A stretch of DNA of 64,000 nucleotides, from contig CM037591.1 of the NCBI GenBank assembly GCA_021018995.1, forward strand, positions 7,880,001 through 7,944,000, in the 5' to 3' direction. The translations under genes were made by a program, and so were the position numbers. The notes below the pieces were generated by a model, which was not told the origin of the DNA, ran no database searches, and saw only the letters and a program-made list of their open reading frames with translations. This DNA comes from Chloranthus sessilifolius (taxonomy: Eukaryota; Streptophyta; Magnoliopsida; Chloranthales; Chloranthaceae). This document shows positions 45,721 through 57,315 of this stretch, piece by piece (the first letter of the stretch is position 1; every line of letters starts with the position of its first letter).

Positions 45721-47415
45721 TAAACTATACTGTTATTTACACTAGTGCATAATATGGATGCAATGCTTGTACTTTGTAACTTCATGATGGAGTCCGAGGA
45801 AGAAGAAGAGATAAGGATGACGACAACGGCAACAATGTTGGCATGTAGAACATTAATGATGATTGAAGCTTTAAATGTTGTTTTTGTGAATTTTTTAATT
45901 TTTAATTTTGTTTTTTTGGAAAGAAAAAAATCAAGGACTTATTGATCAAAGGCGAGGGATAAAAACATAAAATCTTTTCAAAAGATGGCCAGTCGGAGGA
46001 TAAGAGGGCACGGTGGATAACCTTATGACTTTGTGTCTAAGAATTTGGTTGAGAAGTCGACCTGTTACTTTGGTTTATTACGTAGGTTTTAACATTGTGA
46101 TAAATATTATAGTCACTTGTTTTGGGTCATAGGGAGATATTATTGGAATATTTGCCAAATGTGCATGAAATAGTTTATGTGCCACCTGCTAAGGAAATTA
46201 GTATGTGTGGGTCTTATTTTAAAGTGTCAAAAACTATTAACGATGCGTTGGACATCTAGCACCATGTAAATATGGTAAATTTATAATTTTAAAATATTTT
46301 ACAAATTCATTTAATTTTCAATTTAAACTATTGCAAATTATATGTCCATAGACCTAGAAAAATTAGCATTTGCATAAATACTTGTAAAATGTCCTTAGCA
46401 AGTGGGATGAGTGTGGACATCCCACGCTAGGGCATGTCCAACCATCAAATCTTATAATGGTTAATTGGTAAATTTGAAATTTTGGTCAGATCTTTTTGTT
46501 TCATAAGCTCACAGTCCCTCTTAAATCCTAAACTCTAATCTATGGCAGATTTTCTTTTACGAAAATCCAATCATTGTTTTCTTATCATAAGAAAATCATG
46601 ATTTCTGGATAATTCTATTTTTTTGTTTTTCAATCATAAAGAACATTAATCAGATGCTGATAAATCTATGTTTTAATTTTTCATCAAGAAGATGAATATT
46701 GTTTATCTAATTTGTGAGGACAAATACCTCTACCCACTTTTATGGAAAGAAATTTATTCTCCGCTATGCTACATATTTCTTTTGTGCATGGGACTGCCTA
46801 CTTGTCTTCAACAAAGCACAATTAATTTTCTTTTATAGAATTTTTTATGTAGCCAAAAGGACTTGCTAGAAAAAAACATATTCGATTTTTATGCTCATGG
46901 AAATTCTTCTATTTCCATGAGCATAATTTTCAGATCAGTTCTATGTTAAGTCAAATTTTTTATATCATCATTAAGTTTCATAAGATGCATCATTATAATT
47001 TCATATGCATTCTTAATTTCACATGTTGATGGACGCATATAAAAGCATATAGATTAACATAATATAAAGGTGCATATATTATAAAAAGATGGAATATGGT
47101 ATTAAATAAAACACAAAAAAAAAAAGAAACAATTGATAAGGAGGATTTCATGATGAAAAAACAGATAAACGTAGAAAGGAAACCATCAGCAGCCAAATAA
47201 AAAAACATGTAAATAGCCACGTATAAGTTCCTATTTAAAACATTAAATCCAATTCATCTTATCTCAAAGGAGATTAAAAGAAAGTTTCAGCTCAATTTTA
47301 TATTGACTGATTAAATTTGAGAAATCAGCATGAGGAAAGAGATCTCAAATTCCAGGGATGCTGTGGTACCATGTTTCGTGAATCATCTACGATGATAATG
47401 CAAGAGATCTAAGAT
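45721..47415. other. Unassigned AT-rich DNA
   Basis: No gene, RNA or clear repeat recognised. A perfect GAATTTTT..ATGCTCATGGAAATTC/GAATTTCCATGAGCAT hairpin lies near 46890-46925. Confidence 0.4.
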
Positions 47416-47420
47416 GTAAG

Positions 47421-47881
47421 TGTAAGAAGTTTCTATTTTGGTGGCCATCACTATGGTCAAACCCGTTGACCGGTGAATGGTATAAGATCAACCTTAAGAT
47501 GTACAATTGCTATTCTGGTGAGTTTGAAGAGAATAGGCAACTGCTTATTGTGTCTTTCAGTTAAGGTATGATTGTGATTTCTAATTACACTATAATTAGC
47601 AATTTCAGTCCTTAATGGGATAGGACTCTTTGGCTATAAATATAAGGGGTGCCTGGTCCCAACGATAGCTCGACGTAATTCAATCCTCCCTATTGGCGAG
47701 AGCATCCCCATTGTGCTAGGAGACATTGAACGCGAGAACATCGTTGAAGATCGGCAACCATCAATGGCTAATGCTCAAGGTACGCATATTTATAGTTTGT
47801 TGGTTTTTGATTGATCATGCGCCTAGATCTTTAGGCTTAATTTTGGATGGTCGGATCGTCAGATCCATTTAGATTCCATCA
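47421..47881 (+). repeat. 5' LTR
   Basis: 461 bp, TG..CA. Promoter-like GGCTATAAATATAAG near 47631, followed by the presumed transcript start. Confidence 0.93.
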
Positions 47882-48618
47882 ATTGGTATCAGAGTCATGA
47901 TTGGCGTTATGATCGGTCAAAGCTTTAAAGTGAATTTTTTTTTTTTTTGTAATGGCTGTTTTATATAAAAAAAATTTTTTTGGGGTTCTCCCAGCCAACT
48001 TCCGTGGCGGGGCCGAATCCACCGTCGGCTGGTCACCCGGGCATGGTAGCGCGTTGCATGAACTAAAAAAAAAAATTTTTGCTTCTTTGGGCATCCGGGC
48101 CGCAAGTATTTTCCGGCAGAATGCGACGACCGGCCGACGAGACCAACAACCGCACCACGGACCGTCGGCGGTGGCGGGCGAGTGAGGGCGCTTCTGTAAC
48201 AAAAAAAAAAAAAAAAAAAAAAAAATTTGGGGTTTTTGTGGCCGACGGTCCGGCGCCGGTGGCCCTTTTCCGGCCACCGGACTGGCACCGGCCGACTTCC
48301 GGCGCCGGGGCCGATCGGCGATATCACCGGACGCAGTCACCGGTGAGGCGTGGGTTGGCTGAAGTAAATCTTGTTGTAACTAAAAAAAAAAAAAAAACTT
48401 GAAGAAGAAGAAGAAGAAGAAGAAGATATATTGACTAATGAGCGGTCATATATCGATGATCTGATATATTGACTACATTGATTCTGTGTTGAAATTCTCA
48501 CTGGACCGGACTGATAATAAAGACTTTGATTGAGATTGATTGTGACTTACCATTCAAAGAAAGTTAGCTAACATTGGGTAATCGGAGTTTATTGACATAG
48601 TTTGGCCAAGTGGGAGAC
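47882..48618 (+). repeat. Interior of the small LTR element: PBS, GC-rich modules, PPT
   Basis: After the PBS come a T15 run and three modules. Each opens with an A-run passing into T or G/T text (about 47968, 48065 and 48198) and continues with GC-rich CCGGC-type sequence. A (GAA)n run (about 48401-48427) follows. Open frames through it begin or end in homopolymers and look non-coding. Confidence 0.75.
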
Positions 48619-49079
48619 TGTAAGAAGTTTCTATTTTGGTGGCCATCACTATGGCCAAACCCGTTGACCGGTGAATGGTATAAGATCAACCTTAAGATGT
48701 ACAATTGCTATTCTGGTGAGTTTGAAGAGAATAGGCAACTGCTTATTGTGTCTTTCAGTTAAGGTATGATTGTGATTTCTAATTACACTATAATTAGCAA
48801 TTTCAGTCCTTAATGGGATAGGACTCTTTGGCTATAAATATAAGGGGTGCCTGGTCCCAACGATAGCTCGACGTAATTCAATCCTCCCTATTGGCGAGAG
48901 CATCCCCATTGTGCTAGGAGACATTGAACGCGAGAACATCGTTGAAGATCGGCAATCATCAATGGCTAATGCTCAAGGTACGCATATTTATAGTTTGTTG
49001 GTTTTTGATTGATCATGCGCCTAGATCTTTAGGCTTAATTTTGGATGGTCGGATCGTCAGATCCATTTAGATTCCATCA
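48619..49079 (+). repeat. 3' LTR
   Basis: 461 bp, identical to the 5' LTR except at two positions. Preceded by the purine-rich tract CAAGTGGGAGAC. Confidence 0.93.
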
Positions 49080-49084
49080 GTAAG

Positions 49085-49513
49085 TGGTAGAAAATATTTA
49101 ATGTACAAGTAAATAAAAAACCTACTTATGAACAAGGACATAGAGGACTACCAACTAAAAAAAAATCTAGAAATAAAGCTTATCCCTAGGGTGCATACAA
49201 TTGTAAGGCACACATGCATCCAAAACCCTCAAACATGTGTGCACACAGGCACATAAACAAAAGCTAAATAATCTCTTTCACATATACTAATTAGAGGAAA
49301 ATTACTGAACGACGTAGAATACCACCCCTAGAGATCAGAATAATGAAATAAAAGAATCTTATCTTGTGTACATGCACACATACTTTCGAGCTATTCATAG
49401 CAAAAGGCATAAGGGTGGAGTAATTCAAACCCGTTTTCCCTGCGAAGAACGCACTATTTTCCGCCATAAAAAACCGTTAGACTTCCTTGAATCAGGTGAT
49501 GGAGATTGTTTTT
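49085..49513. other. Right end of the cargo segment
   Basis: Continues the sequence interrupted at 47415. The last 30 bp (TTGAATCAGGTGATGGAGAT..) match the beginning of the hairpin MITE family at 41500, cut off exactly where MULE B begins. Confidence 0.6.
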
Positions 49514-49877
49514 GGGAAATTTGCACTTTCGGCCCTATATGTTTGCGTATTTGTAGAAACGGCCCTATAGTTTCAACCGTTGCATTAATAACCAGCTCCA
49601 CGCCTAGCCGCCTCCGCCTGCTCCACGTCAACAAGGACCTATTTTAAATAATATAAAAAAAAAATTTTCACCGCCCTTTAACAGAGAGTATAAAAGCTAC
49701 TTTTACATTTCATTAGTTACTGTTACTTTTAAGTTTAACTTTTCTGAAAAAAATAAGAGAGCGGCGACTTAGCGACGACAAAACGGTAAAAGGTCACAAA
49801 GGTCACATTACAATTCCAGGTAATTTATTTTTTTTACATTTCAACACATTTAGTCATCCCCAATGTTTTCCACCTAA

Positions 49878-50045
49878 TCCGATAAGTTATCGATCGATAA
49901 TCTAAGTTATCGGTCGATAACTTAAATTATCGACCGATAATTTAAGTTATCGGTCGATAACTTAGATTATCGGTCGATAATTATTGACCGATAACTTAGA
50001 TTATCGATCGATAACTTAGATTATCGGTAAGTTATCGGTAGGTTA
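49878..50045. repeat. MULE B palindrome array 4, in the Ulp1 5'-leader intron
   Basis: Seven or eight cores (ATCGATCGAT, ATCGGTCGAT, ATCGACCGAT) at about 20-bp spacing, with linkers AACTTAGATT or AATTTAAGTT. Confidence 0.92.
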
Positions 50046-50130
50046 GGGGATTAGTAGTTTTTTCAAAATCACTTCTTTTATTTATTAATTGCTTTTTATT
50101 TATATTGTAGTTCCTACTAAGTTATTGAAA

Positions 50131-53100
50131 ATGACCATGACTCTAAAGCCCATCGGAAAATGTTCTGAAGTTGGTGTTAGGAAATTTTACATGCACTGTA
50201 ACGAAGAGAGAAAGAAAATATTAGATGATTGATTGGTCATCTATTTAGGATGAATGAGAAATTAGGTTTCGTTGGAGACTTGGTTGACGCTATTTTAAGT
50301 TTTTGGGTTGAAGAGAATATTTTCAAGGTCAAGAACACCAATGTACTCCTGCAACAGATCGATATAGCCTTGATTTTAGGCCTCAACATCTTGTGGAACT
50401 GAGTCCGAGAAGGTTGCCGTAAAGAGAAAACAACTATTCGATACAAATTCTTTGGGAAGCCGTGAAAAGATCTCGTATTGAAGAAATTATTACGATGTTG
50501 ATTTATCCAACGATGATTTTTGAAGCATCATTATTATTTTCAGATGTTCTTTTTACTTAGGACACATACCGGAAGTAGATACACGGTACTTAGAATTAGT
50601 AGATAACATTGAAGAGTTCAACAAGTTATCGTGGGGCCTGATAGTTTACAATAATTTATTAGATAGTATATCAAAAGCGAGTGGCAGGAGGGAAATGGCG
50701 AGAAGGTCAGAAAAGGGGCAATACAATATCTATGGATGCACTATCGCCTTACAGATTTGGGCGTTTGAGCACTTTCCTGCAGTCGCCACCGCTCCTATTG
50801 GGCTTAAAGAACCATTTCCAAGGCTAATGAAATGGGAAGGCCCGAAATTCAGCCGTAATCCTAATTTATATAGAGAAAAATTTCTTAAGTCTAAAGTGAT
50901 TATAGAGCTTGAAGTTGAGAAGCACGAATTACAGTATAAATGGGTTCGATACTTTTTGATTCGAAGAGAAATGGAAAATAAGAAGGAAGAGACCGAAGAA
51001 AGAGAAGAGCCTTACTCCGAAGAAAATATAGATGAATATGATGATATCCCAAGTCATCCAACACGTCCGGAAGAAAGAGCCGAAGAGCCGATTAGCCGAG
51101 ATGACGACAATGAGGATGACGAAGATTATAGCGACGATAACGATGATTTTGAAGTCGTACGTCAACCAAAGGGCAAACCAGAAATTAGGCCCGAGCCAAC
51201 AAGAGAGCAGCCAGTTAGGCAACCGCACCTAACCAAAGAAGTAACGGAGCTAAGAAAAGAATGCAAGACGCTCCGCATGGCTGTAAAAGAAATGAAAAAA
51301 GAATTCCGGCGTGCATTTACGCTGCTTAAAGGGCAAGCACTCACCATTGAACAACTAGGCAGAGATAAGAAGGCCTTACAAGAAGAAAATAAAGCAATAC
51401 AGAAGGATCTTGATGCGGTCATCTCTCATTTAAGAAAGGTATCAAACCAAGACTTTTCAAATTTAGAACAAAATCATTTCTTTACAACTTAATGCAAAAT
51501 TAGCTTGTCGTCCGAAGATGGAACTTATCGTCCGACGATGTACATTATCGACCGATAATTTAAATAGTCGATCGATAATGTACATTACCGGACGATAAGT
51601 TACATTATCGGTCGATAATTTAAATTATCGATCGATAATTTACATTATCGACGAATTTAAATTATCCACGATAATGTAAATTATCGACCGATAATTTAAA
51701 TAGTCGATCGATAATGTACATTATCGATCGACTATTTAAATTATCGACCGATTAGTTAAATTATCGGTCGATAATGCAGTTTTTTTGATTTTTTATTTTT
51801 TGTAATGTATATTTTTTTGCAATTATGCAGGATAATATTTTAACCTCTGTGCTCTTTGACACCTTCGTTCCTTCACCCACTTACCCTCAATCAAGCCCCT
51901 CAACCCACCACTCATCAACAAAGCCATACCATCGCCTCAAAACCCATCGCTCCTCAACAAAGCCATCACAAAGGCTCCAAAACCAATCGCTCCTCAACCA
52001 AGCCATCATCAAGTGCCCCAAAACCCTCTCGCTCATCCACCTAGACAACAATCAAGCGCCCAAAACCCGCTCCTCAACTTACAAATAAATCTCGCCATTA
52101 AACCCGCCCCAAAACCTCACGCTCCTCCCTACTAAACAACCCTTGGTTGATGTGGGTGATGATGGTGCTCCTCTTCTGTGACCTTCTCGTGAGTCACAGT
52201 CGACATCACTAAAAATAATTATAGTGAAACTATCATCTACAAAAAATGAAGCCGAAGGTTATGACTTGCGTGCTCGTAAGAAGAGAAAGTCTCCGACCAA
52301 TAAAGCATTAATAAAAAAACCAAGATTGGCTGTAGAGGAGGAGGAGGATGAGGCAATATCAATGGAGCAAAAGTATATGCTTAGTTTTTGGAATCGGCCG
52401 AAGAACGAGAACAATGTGATCGTCAATACTATCAGCGGTATTGAGATCACAGTTGCTCTTTTGAAGGTTCTCAAAGGACGCTCGTGGCTCGACAATGAAG
52501 TCATCGACGCATACTCGAGAGTCCTTGAAGTTATAAACGATTCAATGTTTACGGCCAATGCCGAAAAAAGCTGGTTCGCTTCTGCGTCTGCCCTGGTAAG
52601 GTTTCAAATATTTATTGGAAGCTCGTTTGTTTCTTTTATTTGTCTTTTCAATCACGACTCTTGATTAACTTCTTCTAATTTATTTACTTACTACATTATC
52701 CTGTTTCAGACCTTGTTTATGGCAGACGAGAAAAAATTTGAAAAATATATCGATAATGAAGGTATAGCTGTGCTCAGCGACCTCGATAGGTGGCAGGCCT
52801 ATTGTGACGAATGGAATGTTCGTAACAATTCAAAGCCGATGGAACCACTATTGACAAATAATATCCGCGGAATTCACGCGATCGACTGTGGAACGGTACG
52901 TTTTTGAATACTAAACTTCGCTTTATTTAACGGCTTTTAAATAAAATTTATTATTTAAAATTTCGATTCCGTTTATGTGTAGATTTATCTTCCGATGCAT
53001 AGCCAAAAACATAGCCATTGGACGTTGGCTATAATTTCAGTAGTTGATCGAGAAATTAAGTTAATTGATCCAGCAGACCGAGAGTGCTCAAAAAGGTTTG

Positions 53101-53387
53101 AAGCGCATAAAGAATGTCTATTGAATCACCTTCCGCGCCTTCTTTACACTATCGATTTGAAGTCAGCTTTCGATCAACAGTGGAAGGTATCGGCGTTCAA
53201 CAGTGTCGTTCTCCCGATCCAATAAAACGGTTGGGATTGCGGTGTATACGTTTTAAAGTATATAGAATACTTCTCCCAACAGCGGCCTATTGATTTCGAC
53301 GATAAACATATGCAACAATTTAGAGTCAAATCGGACATCGAATACGTGCGTTTGGGAAGAAGAGTTAATATCTGTAAAAAAATTTAG
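50131..53387 (+). pseudogene. DUF1985/Ulp1-like cysteine protease gene, MULE B (near-intact but broken)
   Basis: Inferred exons: 50131-51438, 51831-52595, 52710-52895 and 52983-53387, each with GT-AG borders. Start MTMTLKPIGKCSE. A DUF1985-like region (about 50200-50800) ends in GCTIALQIWAFEHFPAVAT. Then an acidic stretch (about 50990-51150), a coiled coil (51235-51435), a Pro/Ser/Gln-rich linker, LRARKKRKSP (about 52266), and the protease domain: HSHWTLAII (about 53010), IDP, LPIQ (about 53213), DCGVYVLKYIEYF (about 53235). A TAA stop (53223-53225) sits between the oxyanion Gln and catalytic Cys. Frameshifts occur near 50215-50560 and 51900-52200. By homology a SUMO-type isopeptidase of the kind carried by plant MULEs; its role in transposition is unknown. 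Confidence 0.85.
51500..51778. repeat. MULE B palindrome array 3, in an intron of the Ulp1-like gene
   Basis: About fourteen units. It lies wholly inside the intron 51439-51830 (donor AAAG|GTATCA, acceptor TTATGCAG). Cores ATCGACCGAT, ATCGATCGAT and ATCGGTCGAT, linkers AATTTAAATT or AATGTACATT. Confidence 0.93.
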
Positions 53388-53551
53388 TGTTTTGTAAAGA
53401 TATTTTTTGATGAAATTGTAAATTATTTAATTTTATTAATTTTTATTAACTTGTATAATTTTCATTTTCGTTGTTATCAATTTATTTATCTTATTTGTAT
53501 CACCTTGCCTGATTTATCAATGGAGCCTTCCTCTCTTGAAGCAATTCCAAT

Positions 53552-53925
53552 AGGCCGATGACTTATATCATCGGCCGATATCTTAAATCATCGTCCGATA
53601 TCTTAAATCATCGGCCGATAATTTAAGTCATCGGCCGATATCTTAAGTAATCGAACGATATTTTAAGTAATCGGCCGATGATTTAAAATACCGGCCGATG
53701 ATTTAAATTATCGGCCGATGATTTAAATTATCAGCCGATATTTTAAGTTATCGGACGATATCTTAAATCATCGGCCGGTATTTTAAATCATCGGCCAATA
53801 TTTTAAATCATCGGCCGATATTTTAAAATATCGGCCGATAATTTAAATCATCGGCCGATGATTTAAGATATCGGCCGATGATTTAAGATATACCTTTCGG
53901 CCGATGATTTAAGATATACCTTTCT
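53552..53925. repeat. MULE B palindrome array 2, between the convergent genes
   Basis: About eighteen units, mostly ATCGGCCGAT cores with 20-bp period, against fourteen in MULE A. The last unit is duplicated with an inserted ATACCTTTC. Confidence 0.93.
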
Positions 53926-54262
53926 GAATTGTGAAGCCTGATATCTTTAGTTTGGCTTTATGCCAATCACTAGTAGATTAGGGGCGAATTTGGCAACTTC
54001 AAATCCTGTTTGAATGAATGAATGATTTATTAAGAAGCACAACAATATATTTTAATCACAATTCCAAAAAATATATTAATTAATTGGTAGATGTTGATCG
54101 CTCTTTTATTAAGGTTTAATCTGTTTATATTGAAGGAAAGAAAAAGAGAAAAAAAAAAAATACTCTTCTATAATGAGATCATTTGGAAGCTCGATTGCCA
54201 CTAGGTCTAATCTAATCTAAATCTGTTTTCAATCTCAACCTTTGATGTAATATAAGTTAATT

Positions 54263-56943
54263 TCAAATATTAACAAATTTACACGAGCGACGATTATGAC
54301 CGTACTTGTTACAATTTTTACATTGTAGTGGTCGAACTTCCCCTTTAGATCTTGTTCTCCTTTTCTTCGGACGGCCGGCTTGACGTATTTTGTGGGGAGG
54401 CAAAACTTGAATGTCTTTTATTTGCGAAGTCCATTGGCGCTTGTCAACGGTCGGGACAAAGTGTTCTTTATAAGTTTCCCTAAATAAGTCACTGGTAAAC
54501 CAGTGTTCACAAAATTGGGGGATCTCTCTTTCTCTGTTTCGGCGCGATAATGCGGCAATCGTATGTGAACATGGTAATCCAAGAATAGCCCAATGTCTAC
54601 ATGTACATGTTCGCGATTCTAGATCGACACTGTGAGTGTAATCACCACGTTTAACTTGAAATATATCACGACCATATGGTATGACGTTTTTTCGACGGGC
54701 CCATCCTGAATATCTTTTTATGTGTTTTTCTGCCATCGGTGTTAACACATGTGTCATTTTATTTCCTTCCTCCTGACGACGAAGATAAAATTCGGCTACT
54801 TTTGTGCGAATAGTTTCTAACATGCTCACAATCGATTCCTCCCTGGCTATTTTCAACACACTATTTATGCTTTCAGCTATATTAGTTGTCAACATATCAT
54901 AACGCCTCCCTTGGAAATAAGCGCGTGCTCATAAATGATCACCAATTTCTTTAATCCATTTTGTACATTCCGGCGGGGCGTCGTCTTCTATTTTTCGCAT
55001 AATTCTTTTAAATTTTGCTTCTGAAAATGCACGGGCAGCAACCCAGAAAAGCGGTCTAGAGATTGTATCCTTATATTTATCAAACAGATTTAGATCCAGG
55101 TGTCGCATACAGTAGCTGTGAAAGGCATTAGGGAAAACTTTTTTCACTGCTTCCATCAAACCTTTCTGTCTGTCTGATATCAAAATAAAATGTTTTTCAA
55201 ATTCACCGATTACACGTCTCCCTAATAGATCAAGAAACCATGTCCAATGGTCTTCATTTTCTATTTCTTGAGCGCTATAGGAAATAAATGTCTATTCCCG
55301 TCTATCCCCGTAGCTATTAACAACACTCCCTTATATCATCCATGCAAATGCGTTCCATCTACCACAATTATTCTTCGTAAAGTATTACGAAAACTTCGAA
55401 TGCAAGGTCCGAATGCCACGAAGAATCTCTGAAATGCATTATCAGGCTCGAGACACAATTCGGTCTGTATGTCTAGATCGACCCGTTGTAATTCGGCAAC
55501 ATATGACGGTAACATCTTAAATTGCTCCTTCCAACTACCTCGGATGTCATTCAACGCCATTTCTTTTCCTCTCCATGCTTTCCAAAGAACTCATCTTTGT
55601 TATATACCGTATTTTTTCAATATAAAAATTATTGAAGGTGAGTCTCGTCAAAACCCTTTAATAGTTTATCTCTAACGAATGAAGCTATCCACGATGTCGT
55701 ACATTGGCGATGTCCGCTTCCAAAAGCTGGCATTCCGCGCGTGTGTTCCGGGTGGAAAGTTTTCACAGCAAACGTGTCTACGCCTACTAATTTCGATGCA
55801 TGTATTTGCCAAGCACATCCTACTTCAACACACCTCGCAGTTACTCGTAGAGGACTGATTTTTATTGGTTTAATCTGAAAATTATTTGTCATCGCAAATT
55901 CTTTAAGAACTTTTTGAAATGATTTCTTATTTCTAAACGCCTGACCAATGGTAATCGTTCCCCCTTCATACAATTCCTCATCGTCTGAATCCATATACTA
56001 CCCTTCCGAGTCATTAAGCTGATAGTCTTTGTCCACCAGAGGTTGATCAATTCCCCTATTAGTATAAACACGCGAAGTGGGAGACGGCGGGGCTTCATTA
56101 TTTTCAGGATCACTATCACCGTCATCGACTGGATGGTTATTACGTGATTGGGATTGAGTCCGTCGATGTACGCTTGGTTGATGTGCAGTTGTTTGGATTG
56201 ATGTTAGCCGATACGGGAATGTTTGATGTATGAGAGGCTGTTCTGTTGAAGGCTCGATTATCGTTGGCTCCGAAGCTATTTGTTCGGAAGGCCATTGATA
56301 TGGACTAAGGCCGACTAAAAACGTTTCCCACTGATTTACCGAATCGAAGTTGAACTGAGATGTATCATGCATTGGATTCATTTGATGAGAATATCCTTGA
56401 TCTTCATCGCCTTCACTCACTAATGTCCGAATAGGGTTGCTCGGAAGTTTCTTTGTGGTAAAATCCTATATTTATATTTCTATCATCGTCGGCTATTATC
56501 GGTGCAACAATGTTCTCCTCTTCATACCGTATTCCTTGATTTTCAATCAAATGTTCTGTTCCCACACCATGATCATCTTCGTTTGTTTCCTTAAACGGTT
56601 GAAATGTTTCTAAAGACGGCAAAATTTCTGCTACAGTAGTGACTAATGATTTTTTGATATAAATATTTATAACACCATCACCGATACGATATGCTCTAAA
56701 TAAGTTTGTAAGATCATCAGAGTCAGACAATTCGGCAAATACAAGCTCATTCCCTATGCGTAATGAAACAGTAAGTGTAATAGAATGTTCTTCCGGTCGT
56801 GTCCGACTGACTTTGTACATTTTCTCTATAAACTCATCAAATGATATATTCTCCGTGACAGTGACAATCCTCCGATGTCCTCCGTTGTAAGTATTATCTC
56901 TCACGCGTACGAAATCAAAATGGCAAAGAAGGGGAACATCCAT
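54263..56943 (-). pseudogene. mudrA: mudrA-type transposase, MULE B (broken)
   Basis: The better of the two transposase copies. N-terminal part MDVPLLCHFDFVRVRDNTYN; a DNA-binding domain with GQAFRNKKSFQKVLKEFA and CVEVGCAWQIHASK (about 55800-55950); a catalytic domain with D in VDGTHLHG (about 55345), D in LISDRQKGL (about 55175) and a likely E in NIAESINSV (about 54885); SWIM finger CTCRHWAILGLPCSH (about 54590); CCHC knuckle CKNCNKYGHNRRSC (about 54300). Lesions: a 2-bp deletion near 56415, nonsense TAG after NDSEG (about 55998), TGA for CGA after THLHG (about 55338) and TGA after GDHL (about 54929). MULE A has the sense base at the TAG site and at the first TGA site. Confidence 0.92.
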
Positions 56944-57079
56944 TTCAACCTACAATATTTACAAAATTAAAATTAAAATTAGTTGTTTATAAAGAGTTAT
57001 ACTTGACTTAGCGCTACAATTGTTTAAAAATATTATTAAAAAAATTAAATGAATGAAAACTTTAGAGTTTTTATCAATC

Positions 57080-57315
57080 ATAGGTTATCGCTAGATATCC
57101 TAAGATATCGGGCTGATATCCTAAGATATATAGCCGATGGATGGACTTTTAACGTAAACCATAATCCAAAAACTAAAAAAAAAAATCTTTTAAGATATCG
57201 GTCGATAACTTAAGATATCGGACGATATCTTAAGTTATCGGTCGATAACTTAAGATATCGGTCGATAACTTAAGATATCGGACGATATCTTAAGATATCG
57301 GACGATAACTTATAT
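57080..57315. repeat. MULE B palindrome array 1, in the putative mudrA 5'-leader intron
   Basis: Six cores (ATCGGTCGAT, ATCGGACGAT) plus two decayed ones near 57095-57135. It lies between the ATG exon acceptor (about 56949) and the donor CTAG|GTAAGATATC (about 57392, minus strand). Confidence 0.9.

Larger units (their letters stand above)
47421..49079 (+). mobile_element. Complete non-autonomous LTR retrotransposon, 1.66 kb
   Basis: Two 461-bp LTRs (47421-47881 and 48619-49079) start TGTAAGAAG and end ATTCCATCA and differ at only two positions (T/C in TATGGYCAAAC; C/T in CGGCAAYCATC). The 5-bp repeat GTAAG flanks the whole (47416-47420, 49080-49084). A primer-binding site TTGGTATCAGAG (47883-47894), complementary to initiator-Met tRNA, follows the 5' LTR directly. 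A purine tract AAGTGGGAGA precedes the 3' LTR. Each LTR has TATAAATATAAGGGG as promoter. The 737-bp interior has no gag or pol, so movement would depend on another element. The near-identity of the LTRs marks a recent insertion. Confidence 0.95.

Noticed and set aside
47917-48340. Long open frames on both strands in the interior of the small LTR element
   Set aside because: They are rich in Pro, Arg and runs of Phe or Lys from homopolymers, overlap on both strands, and show no domain. GC-rich sequence without stops explains them.
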